NCBI RefSeq assembly: GCF_030272615.1
Contig: NC_081409.1
Coordinates: 872,317,927 to 872,381,926, forward strand
Origin: Cryptomeria japonica
Taxonomy: Eukaryota > Streptophyta > Pinopsida > Cupressales > Cupressaceae
Length of the DNA: 64,000 bases
Direction of reading: 5' to 3'
Below, one piece after another: positions 50,001 to 59,892 of this stretch. The notes beneath the pieces are model-generated. The model saw only the letters and a list, made by a program, of their open reading frames with translations. It was not told where the DNA came from and searched no databases. Made by a program: the position numbers and the translations under genes. Position 1 is the stretch's first letter. Each line of letters opens with the position of its first letter.

Positions 50001-51432
50001 CACTTTTGGAATTTGAGGCATTTGTTCCATTAGAGTTTCATATAAAATCAACATTTTGTTAATCCTCTCTAGGTACGGGTTATCAGGGCAAAAACCTGAG
50101 AAACTAGGGTCAACAACCTTCAATTATGCTTCAAATCTCATCAAATTTTTCCATTTTCTTCTCCTTTCTTGTACTTCTTCTTTTCTTAGCAAATTTATAA
50201 CCACATCTTCATCATCCAATGGTTCATGGTCCTTTATTGTCGCCCAAGGTGTCATTTTTTGTAATGCACATTTAATAAATTGTTCAGGATCACAAAATCT
50301 AGACACAACATTAACCAACCTATACTGTTTAAGGAAATTGTTTACTTCATCAAAGGAACTCCTACCAATGGTAAAATCAGACACAACCCAAAGCCTAGGA
50401 AGAAGAGAACCCTTCCTATGTTTGTCAAGGTATTCTTTTTCAACTAGGGTCAATTGCCAAATGAACTCCATAAAAGCAATCCTAATTGGAACAAATTTTG
50501 GTAAAATATGGGGAGGCTGAGGACATCCATAGATTCTGTTCACCGTAAAGTTATCAAAAGAGAAAAAGTCCCCCCAATTATGTGAAATAGGCCAGTTTCA
50601 AACATACTAGTAAGGTCTCAAAACTCTCCTAACATTAATTGACAATCATTCCCTATTTATTTCTAGCATTTCCATAATTGGCAAAACAATCCAATTTTCA
50701 AAGAAAAGGAAAGAAGATGGGGAAAACTACTGTCCCAAACCTAGGTCCATCTTTGTATTGGCATTAAGACACATAATTCTTCTTTGAAAAGCTCCAATTC
50801 TTTATCCATGAACTCAACATTGTAGAAAAAGATTAAATGTATCAGCAATGAATAATGCTTGAATGTAGGGTTGGGTGCACCACTCTGAATTTCAACTAGA
50901 GTATTATGAATGTGTTCAACCACATAGCCCACATAATCATAATCTTTGTTAACATCGAGGTGTTGAATGTCCATATCCATCATCAGTAATTCAGCTAACA
51001 CTGTTGAATCTCCATCAAAATCCAACACTCTGTATAATCCATAGATTGTACAATGCGTATAATGGCGGAAAGGTGTGATGTCAAATGGTGGTTCGATACT
51101 ATCTGGAATTATAACTGGTTTCCTATTCACCCTAGGCATTAATCTGGGCATTGCATGCTTCTTGATAACAACTTTTTTTTTGTCATAATCCTCTATAATC
51201 CGCTCCAAATCTACATTTGTACATGCAGCACAAGTAATCTGGAAAGCTTCAACAAAGCTAGCTCTGTTAATTGAAACTAGAGCAAACTAGTTTTTTCTTT
51301 TGATTACCCTAGATATTAGGCAATAGCATTTGGCCAACTCTTTGATCAAATCCACATCAACATACACATCTAGCATAATTAACTTTTCCATATTTAAATC
51401 CCAAGGGTTTGACATCAGGACACCCTTAACTC

Positions 51433-51774
51433 TATTGGCAGTGGGCCAGCATCCCTCGCGGGGATTCGTGACATGGTTTAATAGCCTCCTATGGATTCTA
51501 TAAGTCTAGTGGTTGTATCGAGCATTGAGGGCGATCTTTTGGTGTAATGGTAACCTTAGCTTGTAACAAGTGGTATTAGAGCCTGGTCATAGGTTCGAAT
51601 CATGCAGACCACGACGAGTGACGCTAGAAGGGGGATTGTTGGCAGTGGAATAGCATCCCTTGTGGGGATTCATGACATGGTTTAACAACCTCCTATAGAT
51701 TCTACAAGTCTAGTGGTTGTATTGGGCATTAAGAGGTTGATCTTTTGGTGCAATGACAACCCTAGCTTGTAACA
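51433..51774 (+). mobile_element. Complete TRIM (miniature LTR retrotransposon)
   Basis: 342 bp. 5' LTR 51433-51568 (136 bp), PBS TGGTATTAGAGCC at 51571-51583, a 68-bp internal region, PPT AGAAGGGGGA at 51626-51635, and 3' LTR 51637-51774 (138 bp, TGTTGGCAGTGG...TGTAACA). The flanks AACTC (51428-51432) and AACCC (51775-51779) match at four of five positions as a target duplication. It has no coding capacity. It sits inside the unknown minus-strand ORF, whose frame joins exactly when the TRIM and one target copy are removed. Confidence 0.88.
51540..51602 (+). promoter_or_regulatory. A-box and B-box-like motifs in the TRIM
   Basis: TGGTGTAATGG (51540-51550) fits the pol III A-box pattern TRGYNNARNGG, and GGTTCGAATCA (51592-51602) fits the B box at ten of eleven positions, 52 bp apart. 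The B-box-like word may simply reflect extended complementarity to the tRNA T arm beyond the PBS. Function is unproven. Confidence 0.4.
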
Positions 51775-51999
51775 AACCCTATTTTTCCAGAAATAATGAA
51801 ACAGAGCAGAACCAGTCATATGAAGCATGGTCGGGTTTTTGCATTGGCTCCATAAATCTTTCCATGTCAAATCATTTGTATTCAAAGCAATGGAAGTTCC
51901 TTGCAGCAAATCTACAAATTCTTCTTTGTATTTCTTATCCTTCTTTTCCTCAGTGGCCTTGGGATCCAGTTCCACTCATCGCCTTGGTCATTTTAGCTG

Positions 52000-52540
52000 C
52001 AAGAGAAAAACTTAAGCAATTTTCTGAAATTTTCCCACACCCAACACTCTGAATTCTCCAATGTTGTTGTAGAGATCAATTCACTAGATTACCTCGAAGA
52101 TAGAATGCATTAATGCAATTATACAAAATCTCAGCTCGATTATGCAATTTGTGGTATTTGGGCACCGTCACTTCTCTCAAGTCTCATTAATTGCCACACT
52201 TGCATGAAATAGCTACTGTGGCATTAATTCAAAGCTGAAGTACTCGAGCAAAATTTGAATTCATTCCCTTCTATTTGATTGCAATTTCCATTCAAAACTT
52301 TAACAGAACTCGGCAAACAAGTCCACATGTCAATCCCCATCTTTAATCGCACACTCGGAATTGGTTATAACAATTTGGAAAGTAACCGACAAGTTAGCGA
52401 CAATGCTACCACATCTTCTTAACTGCAAGCTCACAACCCCTTTTATGAATCCTCAAAGAATCTCATGAGTGACCAATAGCTATTGATCTTCATCAAGCCC
52501 TTCAGTCGCAACCTTGCAACAATATTTGTAATATTCTTTC
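52000..52540. other. Upstream region of the unknown ORF
   Basis: A minus-strand polypyrimidine tract and AG at 51998 mark a likely intron 3' end. No other feature is recognised. Confidence 0.35.
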
Positions 52541-53300
52541 TTTACCTGCGAGCTGGCAACCACTGCAAATCTAAAAAAATAACTTATTTCATTTCAAGCT
52601 CACAACTTGAAACTTAATTTGACTTAAACCCTTGCGATCCCATGACAACAAGACACTTAAATGCCATCGCATGCTTGCAACACTTTTTGACTTAAGACTT
52701 ACAAACTCGCGAGCATGTGATGACCACAAAATATGACCAAAACTTACCTGTCGCCAGATCACAACATAAAATGCTAAACAACTTCAAAACCTGTGAGCAA
52801 GTGACGAAACCAACTAAGCTGCGATAACAACCACATCGCATGATCACAAATTAAAATGAATTAAATGCGAACACCGCACGACCTTGCGATAACATAAAAT
52901 CAAACCCAATTGCAACCTCGCAACATAAAATGGTCAAGTGCAAAACATCTTGCAAGGTAGAGACAACTAAAATCTCCTAGTACTTGCAAGCTCGTGACTT
53001 AAATTGACTTGACGATAAAGAACCTGCAAGCTAGCGATAACCATAAAATATCAAAACTATTTATCTCTTGACTGTAGCAACCTAGGGAGTACCAACAAAA
53101 ATTGATGTTTTATGTTAATGACTTACTCACTAACTCTTGCGGCTCTAATGCATGGCATCAAACCAGTTTGAGACCTCACGACCAAAGCAATTTCATTAAC
53201 AATCTCTAGCTTGCTAACAAAAAATGCTAGCACCCAAAAAACTAGAGACCTCACGATTTAAACCCAAACCAACACTCGCTAACTCACCACTTAAATTGTT
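52541..53300. repeat. Field of degenerate short tandem-like repeats
   Basis: Words of the form GCAAGCTxGCGATAACxATAAAAT and variants (CTCGCGAGCATGTGATGACC, CTTGCGATAACATAAAAT, CTCGCAACATAAAATGG) recur about every 45-60 bp, roughly ten times. Too diverged for a satellite by eye. CpG-containing words are unusually frequent here. Confidence 0.5.
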
Positions 53301-53869
53301 AAACATGAAATTTATTTGTGAGTTAGAGATGAAACATTAAACATGTCTAATTGTCTGACCAACCATTTGACCACACTTGACATTGACATGAGCAAATAAA
53401 GAGAGGACAACTCAGATTTCAACACACAACAACTTCGGTTTACTAGCCAACTAAGACAAAAAACAAACACAATACCTTAATCGCCATGAACATCATGTTA
53501 AACATTTAATGTAGAACAGTAGAAAGGTTCTAACAGTTATGCAATATGAATAATTTTATGGATCTTGTGACACAAATTGTTGCATTTCATGTTCAACATA
53601 ATGTGGAACCAATCTACTAATAATTCAATTGTTTACTAATAATTCAGAAAATAAATTCTAATTGTTTACTAATAATTCAAATTCACAATTAAAAATATGA
53701 AATAAGTATCCATTCTGATTGACAAATTCAAGGAATACAATATCAAAAATCATCAATGACAACTATAGTATTGTAAATTGAAATTGTGATATGACTCAAG
53801 AACTGTAGTATAATTATAAATGCCTATAAACTGACTGCTAATTCACTTAAGTGACTCAGTCTAAGGCTT
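53301..53869. other. AT-rich DNA
   Basis: No gene. TAATTCAAATTG/GTTTACTAATAATTC words repeat locally at 53615-53690. Confidence 0.4.
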
Positions 53870-54199
53870 CTAATTCCAAATGGACTCAAGATCTGGAAAC
53901 TGACTAGTACTAATAGGTTCATCTTCATTCTGAGTCGGGTATTCAATAATTTCTTCATCTTCATGTCGACTCTGAGTCTGTGCTCCATCATTTATCTCAG
54001 CACTAGCACTAGCAGCAGCACCACTAGCTTTTAAAGTGTTGCACAACCCTCGTCTTTCATGCATAGAATTCCAGATTCCTAGTGCCCTATCATATGGAAA
54101 ATCTCTAACATTATACTGAGTTACAAACAACCTCAAGCAAGTTTCCAAAATTTTGTCTAATTTGTTTTTGATCTTTGATTTCAAAAGCCCTAATGCACT
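53870..54199 (-). CDS. Unknown ORF, C-terminal part, truncated by gap
   Basis: The minus frame is open from the gap edge (54199) to TAA/TAG near 53872, about 108 codons. It begins SALGLLKSKIKNKLDKILET, then YNVRDFPYDRALGIWNSMHE, an Ala/Ser-rich linker, and an acidic end (RHEDEEIIEYPTQNEDEPIS, FPDLESIWN). No domain recognised. The acidic tail could suit the end of a DNA-transposon protein, but that is only a guess. Confidence 0.4.
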   Translation of the reverse strand, partial: SALGLLKSKIKNKLDKILETCLRLFVTQYNVRDFPYDRALGIWNSMHERRGLCNTLKASGAAASASAEINDGAQTQSRHEDEEIIEYPTQNEDEPISTSQFPDLESIWN

Positions 54200-54699
54200 N
54201 NNNNNNNNNNNNNNNNNNNNNNNNNNNNNNNNNNNNNNNNNNNNNNNNNNNNNNNNNNNNNNNNNNNNNNNNNNNNNNNNNNNNNNNNNNNNNNNNNNNN
54301 NNNNNNNNNNNNNNNNNNNNNNNNNNNNNNNNNNNNNNNNNNNNNNNNNNNNNNNNNNNNNNNNNNNNNNNNNNNNNNNNNNNNNNNNNNNNNNNNNNNN
54401 NNNNNNNNNNNNNNNNNNNNNNNNNNNNNNNNNNNNNNNNNNNNNNNNNNNNNNNNNNNNNNNNNNNNNNNNNNNNNNNNNNNNNNNNNNNNNNNNNNNN
54501 NNNNNNNNNNNNNNNNNNNNNNNNNNNNNNNNNNNNNNNNNNNNNNNNNNNNNNNNNNNNNNNNNNNNNNNNNNNNNNNNNNNNNNNNNNNNNNNNNNNN
54601 NNNNNNNNNNNNNNNNNNNNNNNNNNNNNNNNNNNNNNNNNNNNNNNNNNNNNNNNNNNNNNNNNNNNNNNNNNNNNNNNNNNNNNNNNNNNNNNNNNN
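54200..54699. other. Assembly gap (500 N)
   Basis: Exactly 500 N. It lies at the inner edge of the right inverted arm, inside what would be the 5' LTR of element F. Confidence 0.99.
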
Positions 54700-54841
54700 A
54701 TATAAGCAAGCTCATCTACATTGTATGTAATTTGATATTATTGATCATTTTCTATTGATGAGAATACAGTTTATTCTTGTCCTATATTGTGTCTCTATTT
54801 GGTACTTTTCATTGAGCTCTTAATCTTGGCAAAATCTCACA
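54700..54841 (+). repeat. Element F 5' LTR, inner 142 bp
   Basis: The contig starts inside the LTR (ATATAAGCAAGCTC) and the LTR ends AAATCTCACA. The remaining 311 bp or so are in the gap. Confidence 0.9.
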
Positions 54842-54854
54842 TGGTATCAGAGCC
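54842..54854 (+). other. Primer binding site of element F
   Basis: TGGTATCAGAGCC, directly adjacent to the LTR. Confidence 0.95.
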
Positions 54855-56295
54855 ATTGGGGCTTCATTGATTCATCTTAAAGAGGCATTATTGCGACATC
54901 AAGAGGCAGATCTAAGGAGAAGAATCTTTTGGAGGTGTCGTAGACCAGATCCGACCCTGCCATTGTGTCCAGAAGGCCGTTTCCATGAATTTCGGTTATA
55001 AAGTCGACCTATTTTGGTGAGAAATTTTTTTTTGCCGTACCTTGTAGGTCTATCTCTGTCGTTTGCCATGTACCTACCTGTCAGACTCTGCAAGTCCGGA
55101 CCTGCCGCAACCACCATGACCTATACCCATAGACCGTCACCACCGCCACTGCCCCGGACTCTCCCGCTGGCCGCTCTGCATCTCCCGCCATTGCTCGCAT
55201 TGTGTACGCCGTTGACGCCGCCACCATCCCCAGCTCCTTAGTAGTAGCTCCACCCAGTGCCTGCTACCTCCTCTCTGGCACTCGCTACCTCAGCCACCGT
55301 TGCTATCCCAGGCTTCCGGTCCGCGTCCGGTAGCCTCCTCCTGCCAACAGTCAAACAGATAGGAGGACTCGCGTCTGCCACGTGGCAGGCGGCCACTGGC
55401 TCATGGGTACAACTTGTGACATTTCACCTTTGTACATAGTGCCACATCATCCATACGGCTACGATGCAGATGCCACGTGGCTCACCCATTCAGCAAATCC
55501 GTATGGTACGGCTTGCACAGTCACCTGCATAGTCACCTATCTAGTCAGCAGTCTGTACAGTACGGACGCACAGTCAGCAGAGAGGTGAAGTTTTTGTGAC
55601 GGTCATATAGCCATCAAATTTAATATAGTGAATTGCTGACATCAACGTCAGGTCATCATTTTTCAAAATTTTTGGACCCCCCTCTCATTGAGCTTTTTGG
55701 ATTTTGCAATTCAATATCAAATGGCCATGACTTGCTCATTCTTGCTCCTTTTTGGGTGCAATTTTTTTTGAAATAGGCTATAATTTCTTGCTCTCCGCAG
55801 TGGTGAAGAAATTTTTTGATTTTGATGCACTGATTTTTTAGAAAATGTAGTTTTTGGTGACTATACCTAAGTAATCCCAGTTTTTGCAACTTCAGAGGCT
55901 TCATTTAGGGTCATATGACCTCCTTTTTAGGTGCCATTTTTTTTGAAAGTGCGTATTTTTTCATCTAATTTCACATGATGCTATTAGATTGATGCCATTG
56001 TAAGTAGAAATTGTACTTTCAAATTTTGGCCATTTTTGGCTCTCTTGGTACTTGTATATTTGCTTGAATCTTAGTTAGATTCATTGCACTATTGATTGAA
56101 GTCTCTTGTATCTCATTTGGGAAGTTGTAAAATTTGCATCATAAGTCCACTTTGCCTTGTTTTGCAAGTTGCTCATTGTAATGGCACTAAGTATAAAGTG
56201 CCAAAATCATCACTTTGGGGGGGTACTTTGATTGATTGAATTTGGTGGGGTGTCTTTTGTGCTTTTGTGCTCTTGTGTTCCTTTTTTTGTTAGCT
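54855..56295 (+). other. Element F 5' leader
   Basis: Long leader with a GC-rich block (55060-55400) and Pro/Ala-rich spurious frames. It lacks the 192-bp G/A-T tract of E. GCATCAAAATC and similar AT-rich words precede gag. Confidence 0.8.
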
Positions 56296-57906
56296 ATGGG
56301 TTCTTCTAAGTTTCCTCTCTTAACTCCACATAATTATGCTACTTGGAAAATTGATGCATGGAGTAAACTTATGGAAAAAGGACTCACTCATTACATTGAT
56401 GGAACTATTGTTGCTCCCACTGATCCTAAGGTTGATCCAGTTGGTCACTTGGATTGGCTCACTAAAAATATCATGGCAGTTGGTACCTTAAGAAAGTATG
56501 TATCAAAGGATCTCATTTTTCATATTGAGAAATGTACTCTAATCAAGGATGCTTGGCAAAAGTTTCAAGACTTGTATGGTCAAGTTGATGAGATTAGGGG
56601 ATATCAAATTGATAGTGATCTCACCATGTTAGATCCCAAGAACTTTGATACTATACAAGATTATGTCACTAAGGCAAATGAGTTGAGGGCACAACTCAAA
56701 GATTGTGGCATTGATAAGAAGGATACTCAATTGATATTCAACTTGATAGGCAAGCTTCCACAAGAATATGCAGCATTTGTTTCTAGTTTCCAAACCCATA
56801 GGATGGCAATGGGTTCAAGCTACAAAATGCCTACATTTGATGCTTTCAATGAAATGTTGATGATGGAACAAACTAAGTTGATAAGCATGGGCATTCTTAA
56901 GGCTTCTAAGTCTCAAGCATTAGTGGCAAATCAAGGGAACAAAGGAAATCAAGGAAAGGACAACTCAAACCAGAAGAAATGGCAATCAAAGCCTAAGGAC
57001 AAAGCACCATCTTCTCCAAAACAAGGAGATTCATCCTCTTCCAAGAGGGATAATTCACCAAAGAGGGAGAGACCTACTTGTGCTTATTGTAAAAAGATTG
57101 GTCATGAGGAGCATCGTTGCCATTCTAAGAAGATTGATGAGCTCACACATATCATCAAAAAGCATAACATTGATTTGCCTAAAGTTTACAAGAAGGATGA
57201 TTCATCAACTTCCACTTCCTCACATTCAAAAGGAAAAGGGCAAGCATTCATGGCTTCTACAAGTGGGAAGACTCACTTTTTTGGAACAAGAAAAGGAAAA
57301 TCTCTATGTACTACTATCAGTCATGATTTAGAGAGATGGCTTCTAGATTCAGGGGCTTCTCATCATATGACATCTTCGCAGTCTATGTTCTCTACATTTG
57401 AGCCTTGCACCATGCCACAGATTTTGATGGGCAATCATACATACATGGATGTGATTGGGAAAGGATCTATTGACATTGGGGATAACTCCTTCAATGATGT
57501 GTTGTGTGTACCCCACTTGATAAACAATCTCCTTTCTATCTATCAAATCACACATGGTGCAACTAAGAGGGTTGTGGAGTTCACACCTGACTCAATTTTC
57601 ATTAGAGACTTGGAGACTAGAGCTATCATTGCGACTGGGGTGGTTGATCATGCATCTCAGTTATACTCCTTTTCAGATTTTATTGATGATGATGATTTCA
57701 CATTTGATGATTCTACACATGATGATCACACTTATTGTGATGGTTCAGATTTTGAGGAGAACTTTGGACACTTGAACATGGGGATTCTAACATGTAACCG
57801 CATTCTTGAGTCTTGTATTTCATCTCCTCATATTGATATCACATTACCTATTGCACTTGATGATGCAGATAGTGCGACAATTTTGCCTTCATGTGATTCA
57901 GTGTAG
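56296..57906 (+). CDS. Element F gag-protease polyprotein, intact
   Basis: ATG 56296 (MGSSKFPLLTPHNYATWK) is preferred over the upstream in-frame ATG at 56236, whose extra 20 residues are hydrophobic and not family-like. 536 codons to TAG 57904-57906. Domains: UBN2-type copia gag (residues about 1-180; LEKCTLIKDAWQKF-like core), a Gln/Lys/Ser linker (about 210-255), a CCHC knuckle CAYCKKIGHEEHRC (57079-57120), a Ser/Thr linker, and aspartic protease WLLDSGASHHM (57337-57369) with a flap and ILMGNHTYMDVIGKGSIDI, LCVPHLINNLLSI. It would make and mature particles that could package its own RNA, but reverse transcription and integration must come from another copia. This is the longest intact ORF in the window. 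Confidence 0.9.
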   Translation: MGSSKFPLLTPHNYATWKIDAWSKLMEKGLTHYIDGTIVAPTDPKVDPVGHLDWLTKNIMAVGTLRKYVSKDLIFHIEKCTLIKDAWQKFQDLYGQVDEIRGYQIDSDLTMLDPKNFDTIQDYVTKANELRAQLKDCGIDKKDTQLIFNLIGKLPQEYAAFVSSFQTHRMAMGSSYKMPTFDAFNEMLMMEQTKLISMGILKASKSQALVANQGNKGNQGKDNSNQKKWQSKPKDKAPSSPKQGDSSSSKRDNSPKRERPTCAYCKKIGHEEHRCHSKKIDELTHIIKKHNIDLPKVYKKDDSSTSTSSHSKGKGQAFMASTSGKTHFFGTRKGKSLCTTISHDLERWLLDSGASHHMTSSQSMFSTFEPCTMPQILMGNHTYMDVIGKGSIDIGDNSFNDVLCVPHLINNLLSIYQITHGATKRVVEFTPDSIFIRDLETRAIIATGVVDHASQLYSFSDFIDDDDFTFDDSTHDDHTYCDGSDFEENFGHLNMGILTCNRILESCISSPHIDITLPIALDDADSATILPSCDSV

Positions 57907-58572
57907 CAGGATATTCATTGTCTTCCAGCTTCATATTCATGGGATGATTACTTGACAGACATTGCAGGTTTGTTTGTGGAATCCTACATTGCAGATTTGG
58001 GAGACATCATTGATGACATTCATCTTCTCTTTGATGAAGATGATCCTTCTTCGATTGTTGTGAGGGCACACTCTGACCCTCTTGTTCATTCTCTACATGA
58101 TCATTCTTTCGAGGTTGACATGATTGTGGATACTTATGTACAACAGTTGGAGGAGGTCTCTTTATGTTTTGAGGAGACATGTGAGTCTTTGGGACATGTT
58201 CTACATCCATCTCCACTAGATCTTGGAGTGCCTTTTTCAATAGTGTGGCATAGTTTACCACTTTTGGAGGGGGTATCTTTTAGCATCGACATGGGGACAC
58301 TTGAGCAATTTTCAGAGATTCCTTTCATCATGAGTTTTCTTCATACATCTTCCCTTCATGATTGGGGAGACTTCATGGATACACCTTTGGTTTTGTTTCT
58401 TCCTAAGGGGAGGAATGTTGTTCGACGTTCGTGGAGCAGTTTCTTCATACATCAAGCTTCTATCATTGGTGCAGATTCCACATTGGAGGGGGGTTTCCTA
58501 GCTTATCTTCTTCTCTCATATGGGGGGGACTTTTTCCTCACATGGGGTTTTGTCCTTCACATACTTCTATGA
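57907..58572 (+). CDS. Element F second ORF in the same frame after TAG
   Basis: About 221 codons in phase with gag-protease, beginning QDIHCLPASYSWDDYLTD directly after GTG-TAG-CAG. Acidic first half (DIIDDIHLLFDEDDPSS), Leu/Ser/Phe-rich middle, hydrophobic end FLTWGFVLHILL. No domain recognised and no pol motifs. It remains free of further stops in both mirror copies. It may be expressed by readthrough, or be a remnant of the region where pol was lost. Confidence 0.6.
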   Translation, partial: QDIHCLPASYSWDDYLTDIAGLFVESYIADLGDIIDDIHLLFDEDDPSSIVVRAHSDPLVHSLHDHSFEVDMIVDTYVQQLEEVSLCFEETCESLGHVLHPSPLDLGVPFSIVWHSLPLLEGVSFSIDMGTLEQFSEIPFIMSFLHTSSLHDWGDFMDTPLVLFLPKGRNVVRRSWSSFFIHQASIIGADSTLEGGFLAYLLLSYGGDFFLTWGFVLHILL

Positions 58573-58794
58573 GATTTCTTTGTATCTAGTTTTCATCTCT
58601 CTTTTGGGGGAGGGTTTTCTCCCATTGGTTTTTTCTCTCTTTCCCCACTTTGTGAGAGATTTCATTGCATTGGTTTTCATGCATTTGCATTTGTACATGG
58701 GTACCTAACATGGCCTCGTAGCCGGGACCCATCTTGCATTGCTTAGTTGCATTGTAGACTTAAGTGCATTCCCCTAAGTTGCACTTAAGCGGGG

Positions 58795-59247
58795 TGTTGG
58801 TGTAAATAATTATTCATCATGGATATTATTACACTTTACTTAAGTTTACTTAGGTTAATGCATTTCATAGTAGTTTGGGTATGAGACACTTGGGTGTTTG
58901 TGCCACATTGGGATAGTGTGTGTAGGAGAAATTCCACCTTTTATGGTGTTGATCTTGTTGTTACACTCCACATTCAGTGGGTGATCCACCTCATGTGGAC
59001 TATTATATTATTTCTCCTACCTACCCACATCTATTTCCTACCTACCCTTGTTTCTTATTGAGCCACATGTCATGTTTGTGTGCTCACATATCCCTAGCCT
59101 TGCCTATATAAGCAAGCTCATCTACATTGTATGTAATTTGATATTATTGATCATTTTCTATTGATGAGAATACAATTTATTCTTGTCCTATATTGTGACT
59201 CTATTTTGTACTTTTCATTGAGCTCTTGATCTTGGCAAAATCTCACA
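58795..59247 (+). repeat. Element F 3' LTR
   Basis: 453 bp, TGTTGGTGTAAATAATT to AAATCTCACA, with a CTATATAAG TATA box at 59104-59112. It is followed by ATACCCTTTGTC of copia G. Confidence 0.94.
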
Positions 59248-59255
59248 ATACCCTT

Positions 59256-59892
59256 TGTCATACATCTAGCTTACACTTAGCAAATTATGCTTCAATCCTT
59301 CCACATAGTACACATCATGAGCCTTAATCTTTCCATAAATATTCAATGTACCATGACCTTTAATCTTGTTGGAGGAGTTGTCACCAAAACGAATAGAACC
59401 ACCATTCCAATAATCAAGATTGATAAACTTTTTCTTGTCTCCGGTCATGTGATTTGAGCAACCACTATCAACTACCCATAAATTCTTCCTTTCAACATGT
59501 AGAGAAGTCTGCACAATCAAGCTTGACACTATCTTGTTCTTCTCCTTCTCTATCAAAACCTGTTTCTCTTCTTTCTTCTCTTTTTCTATCATCTTGTGTT
59601 CTGGTTTAGTCTCTATCTTCTGATCCAATACAATTTTCTTTTGCTCACTAGTTCTCAGCTTACAATACCTTGCTGTGTGACCAAAATTTTGACACTTATA
59701 ATATTTTACATTAGCATTGAAAGATGTATCCAAAGCATTTTTGTAGGACATTTGCACATTTCTCCTACACTCATAACTCTTATGACCAAACTCATTGCAA
59801 TTATAGAAAGTAACATTTGTAGCTTGCAATGAAACAAATGAGTTTCTACTCTCAAAACTGGGATTTACATTGATTTTCCTATAGTCTATCAT
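59256..59892 (-). CDS. Element G knuckle-protease segment (open)
   Basis: Open for 208 codons on minus: knuckles FYNCNEFGHKSYEC and YYKCQNFGHTARYC, a Lys/Glu-rich linker, and protease LWVVDSGCSNHMTGDKKKF to GLKHNLLSVS. In D the same stretch has a TAG (35341) and a frameshift near 35607, both absent here, so those lesions arose in D after the duplication or G has reverted. It is part of the gag-protease ORF, not a separate gene. Confidence 0.85.

Larger units (their letters stand above)
48318..51991 (-). pseudogene. Decayed long coding region of unknown family, interrupted by a TRIM
   Basis: Minus-strand open pieces follow each other with single stops between them: 51991-51780, 51427-50741, 50543-50124, 50123-49818, 49763-49581, 49466-49197, 49046-48822, 48822-48544, then to about 48318. 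Together they span about 1,100 codons with a non-coding break near 50740-50545. The first ATG (51989-51991, MTKAMSGTGSQG) directly follows TTTTTCTCTTGCAG, a strong 3' splice site, and has a frameshift soon after. Recognisable texture: PRLMPRVNRKPVIIPDSIEP, FIWQLTLVEKEYLDKHRKGS, EEVQERRRKWKNLMRFEA, and Glu/Lys-rich coiled stretches toward the C-terminus (NVTLEEELLELKEKI). I recognise no RT, integrase, transposase or protease. It may be an accessory ORF of a retroelement or a dead host gene. Confidence 0.6.
54700..59247 (+). mobile_element. Element F: mirror copy of E, gag-protease copia
   Basis: Plus strand: end of 5' LTR 54700-54841, PBS 54842-54854, leader 54855-56295, gag-protease 56296-57906, second ORF 57907-58572, PPT-like AAGCGGGG (58787-58794), 3' LTR 58795-59247. 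It is nested in copia G at the same base as E is in D. Gag is intact here, unlike in E. Confidence 0.92.

Noticed and set aside
51540-51613. A tRNA gene or tRNA-derived SINE
   Set aside because: A and B box-like motifs exist, but no acceptor or anticodon stem forms. LTRs, PBS and PPT explain the unit as a TRIM.
53870-54758. Long open frames across 54200-54699
   Set aside because: The central part is N; only the 53870-54199 end has real sequence.
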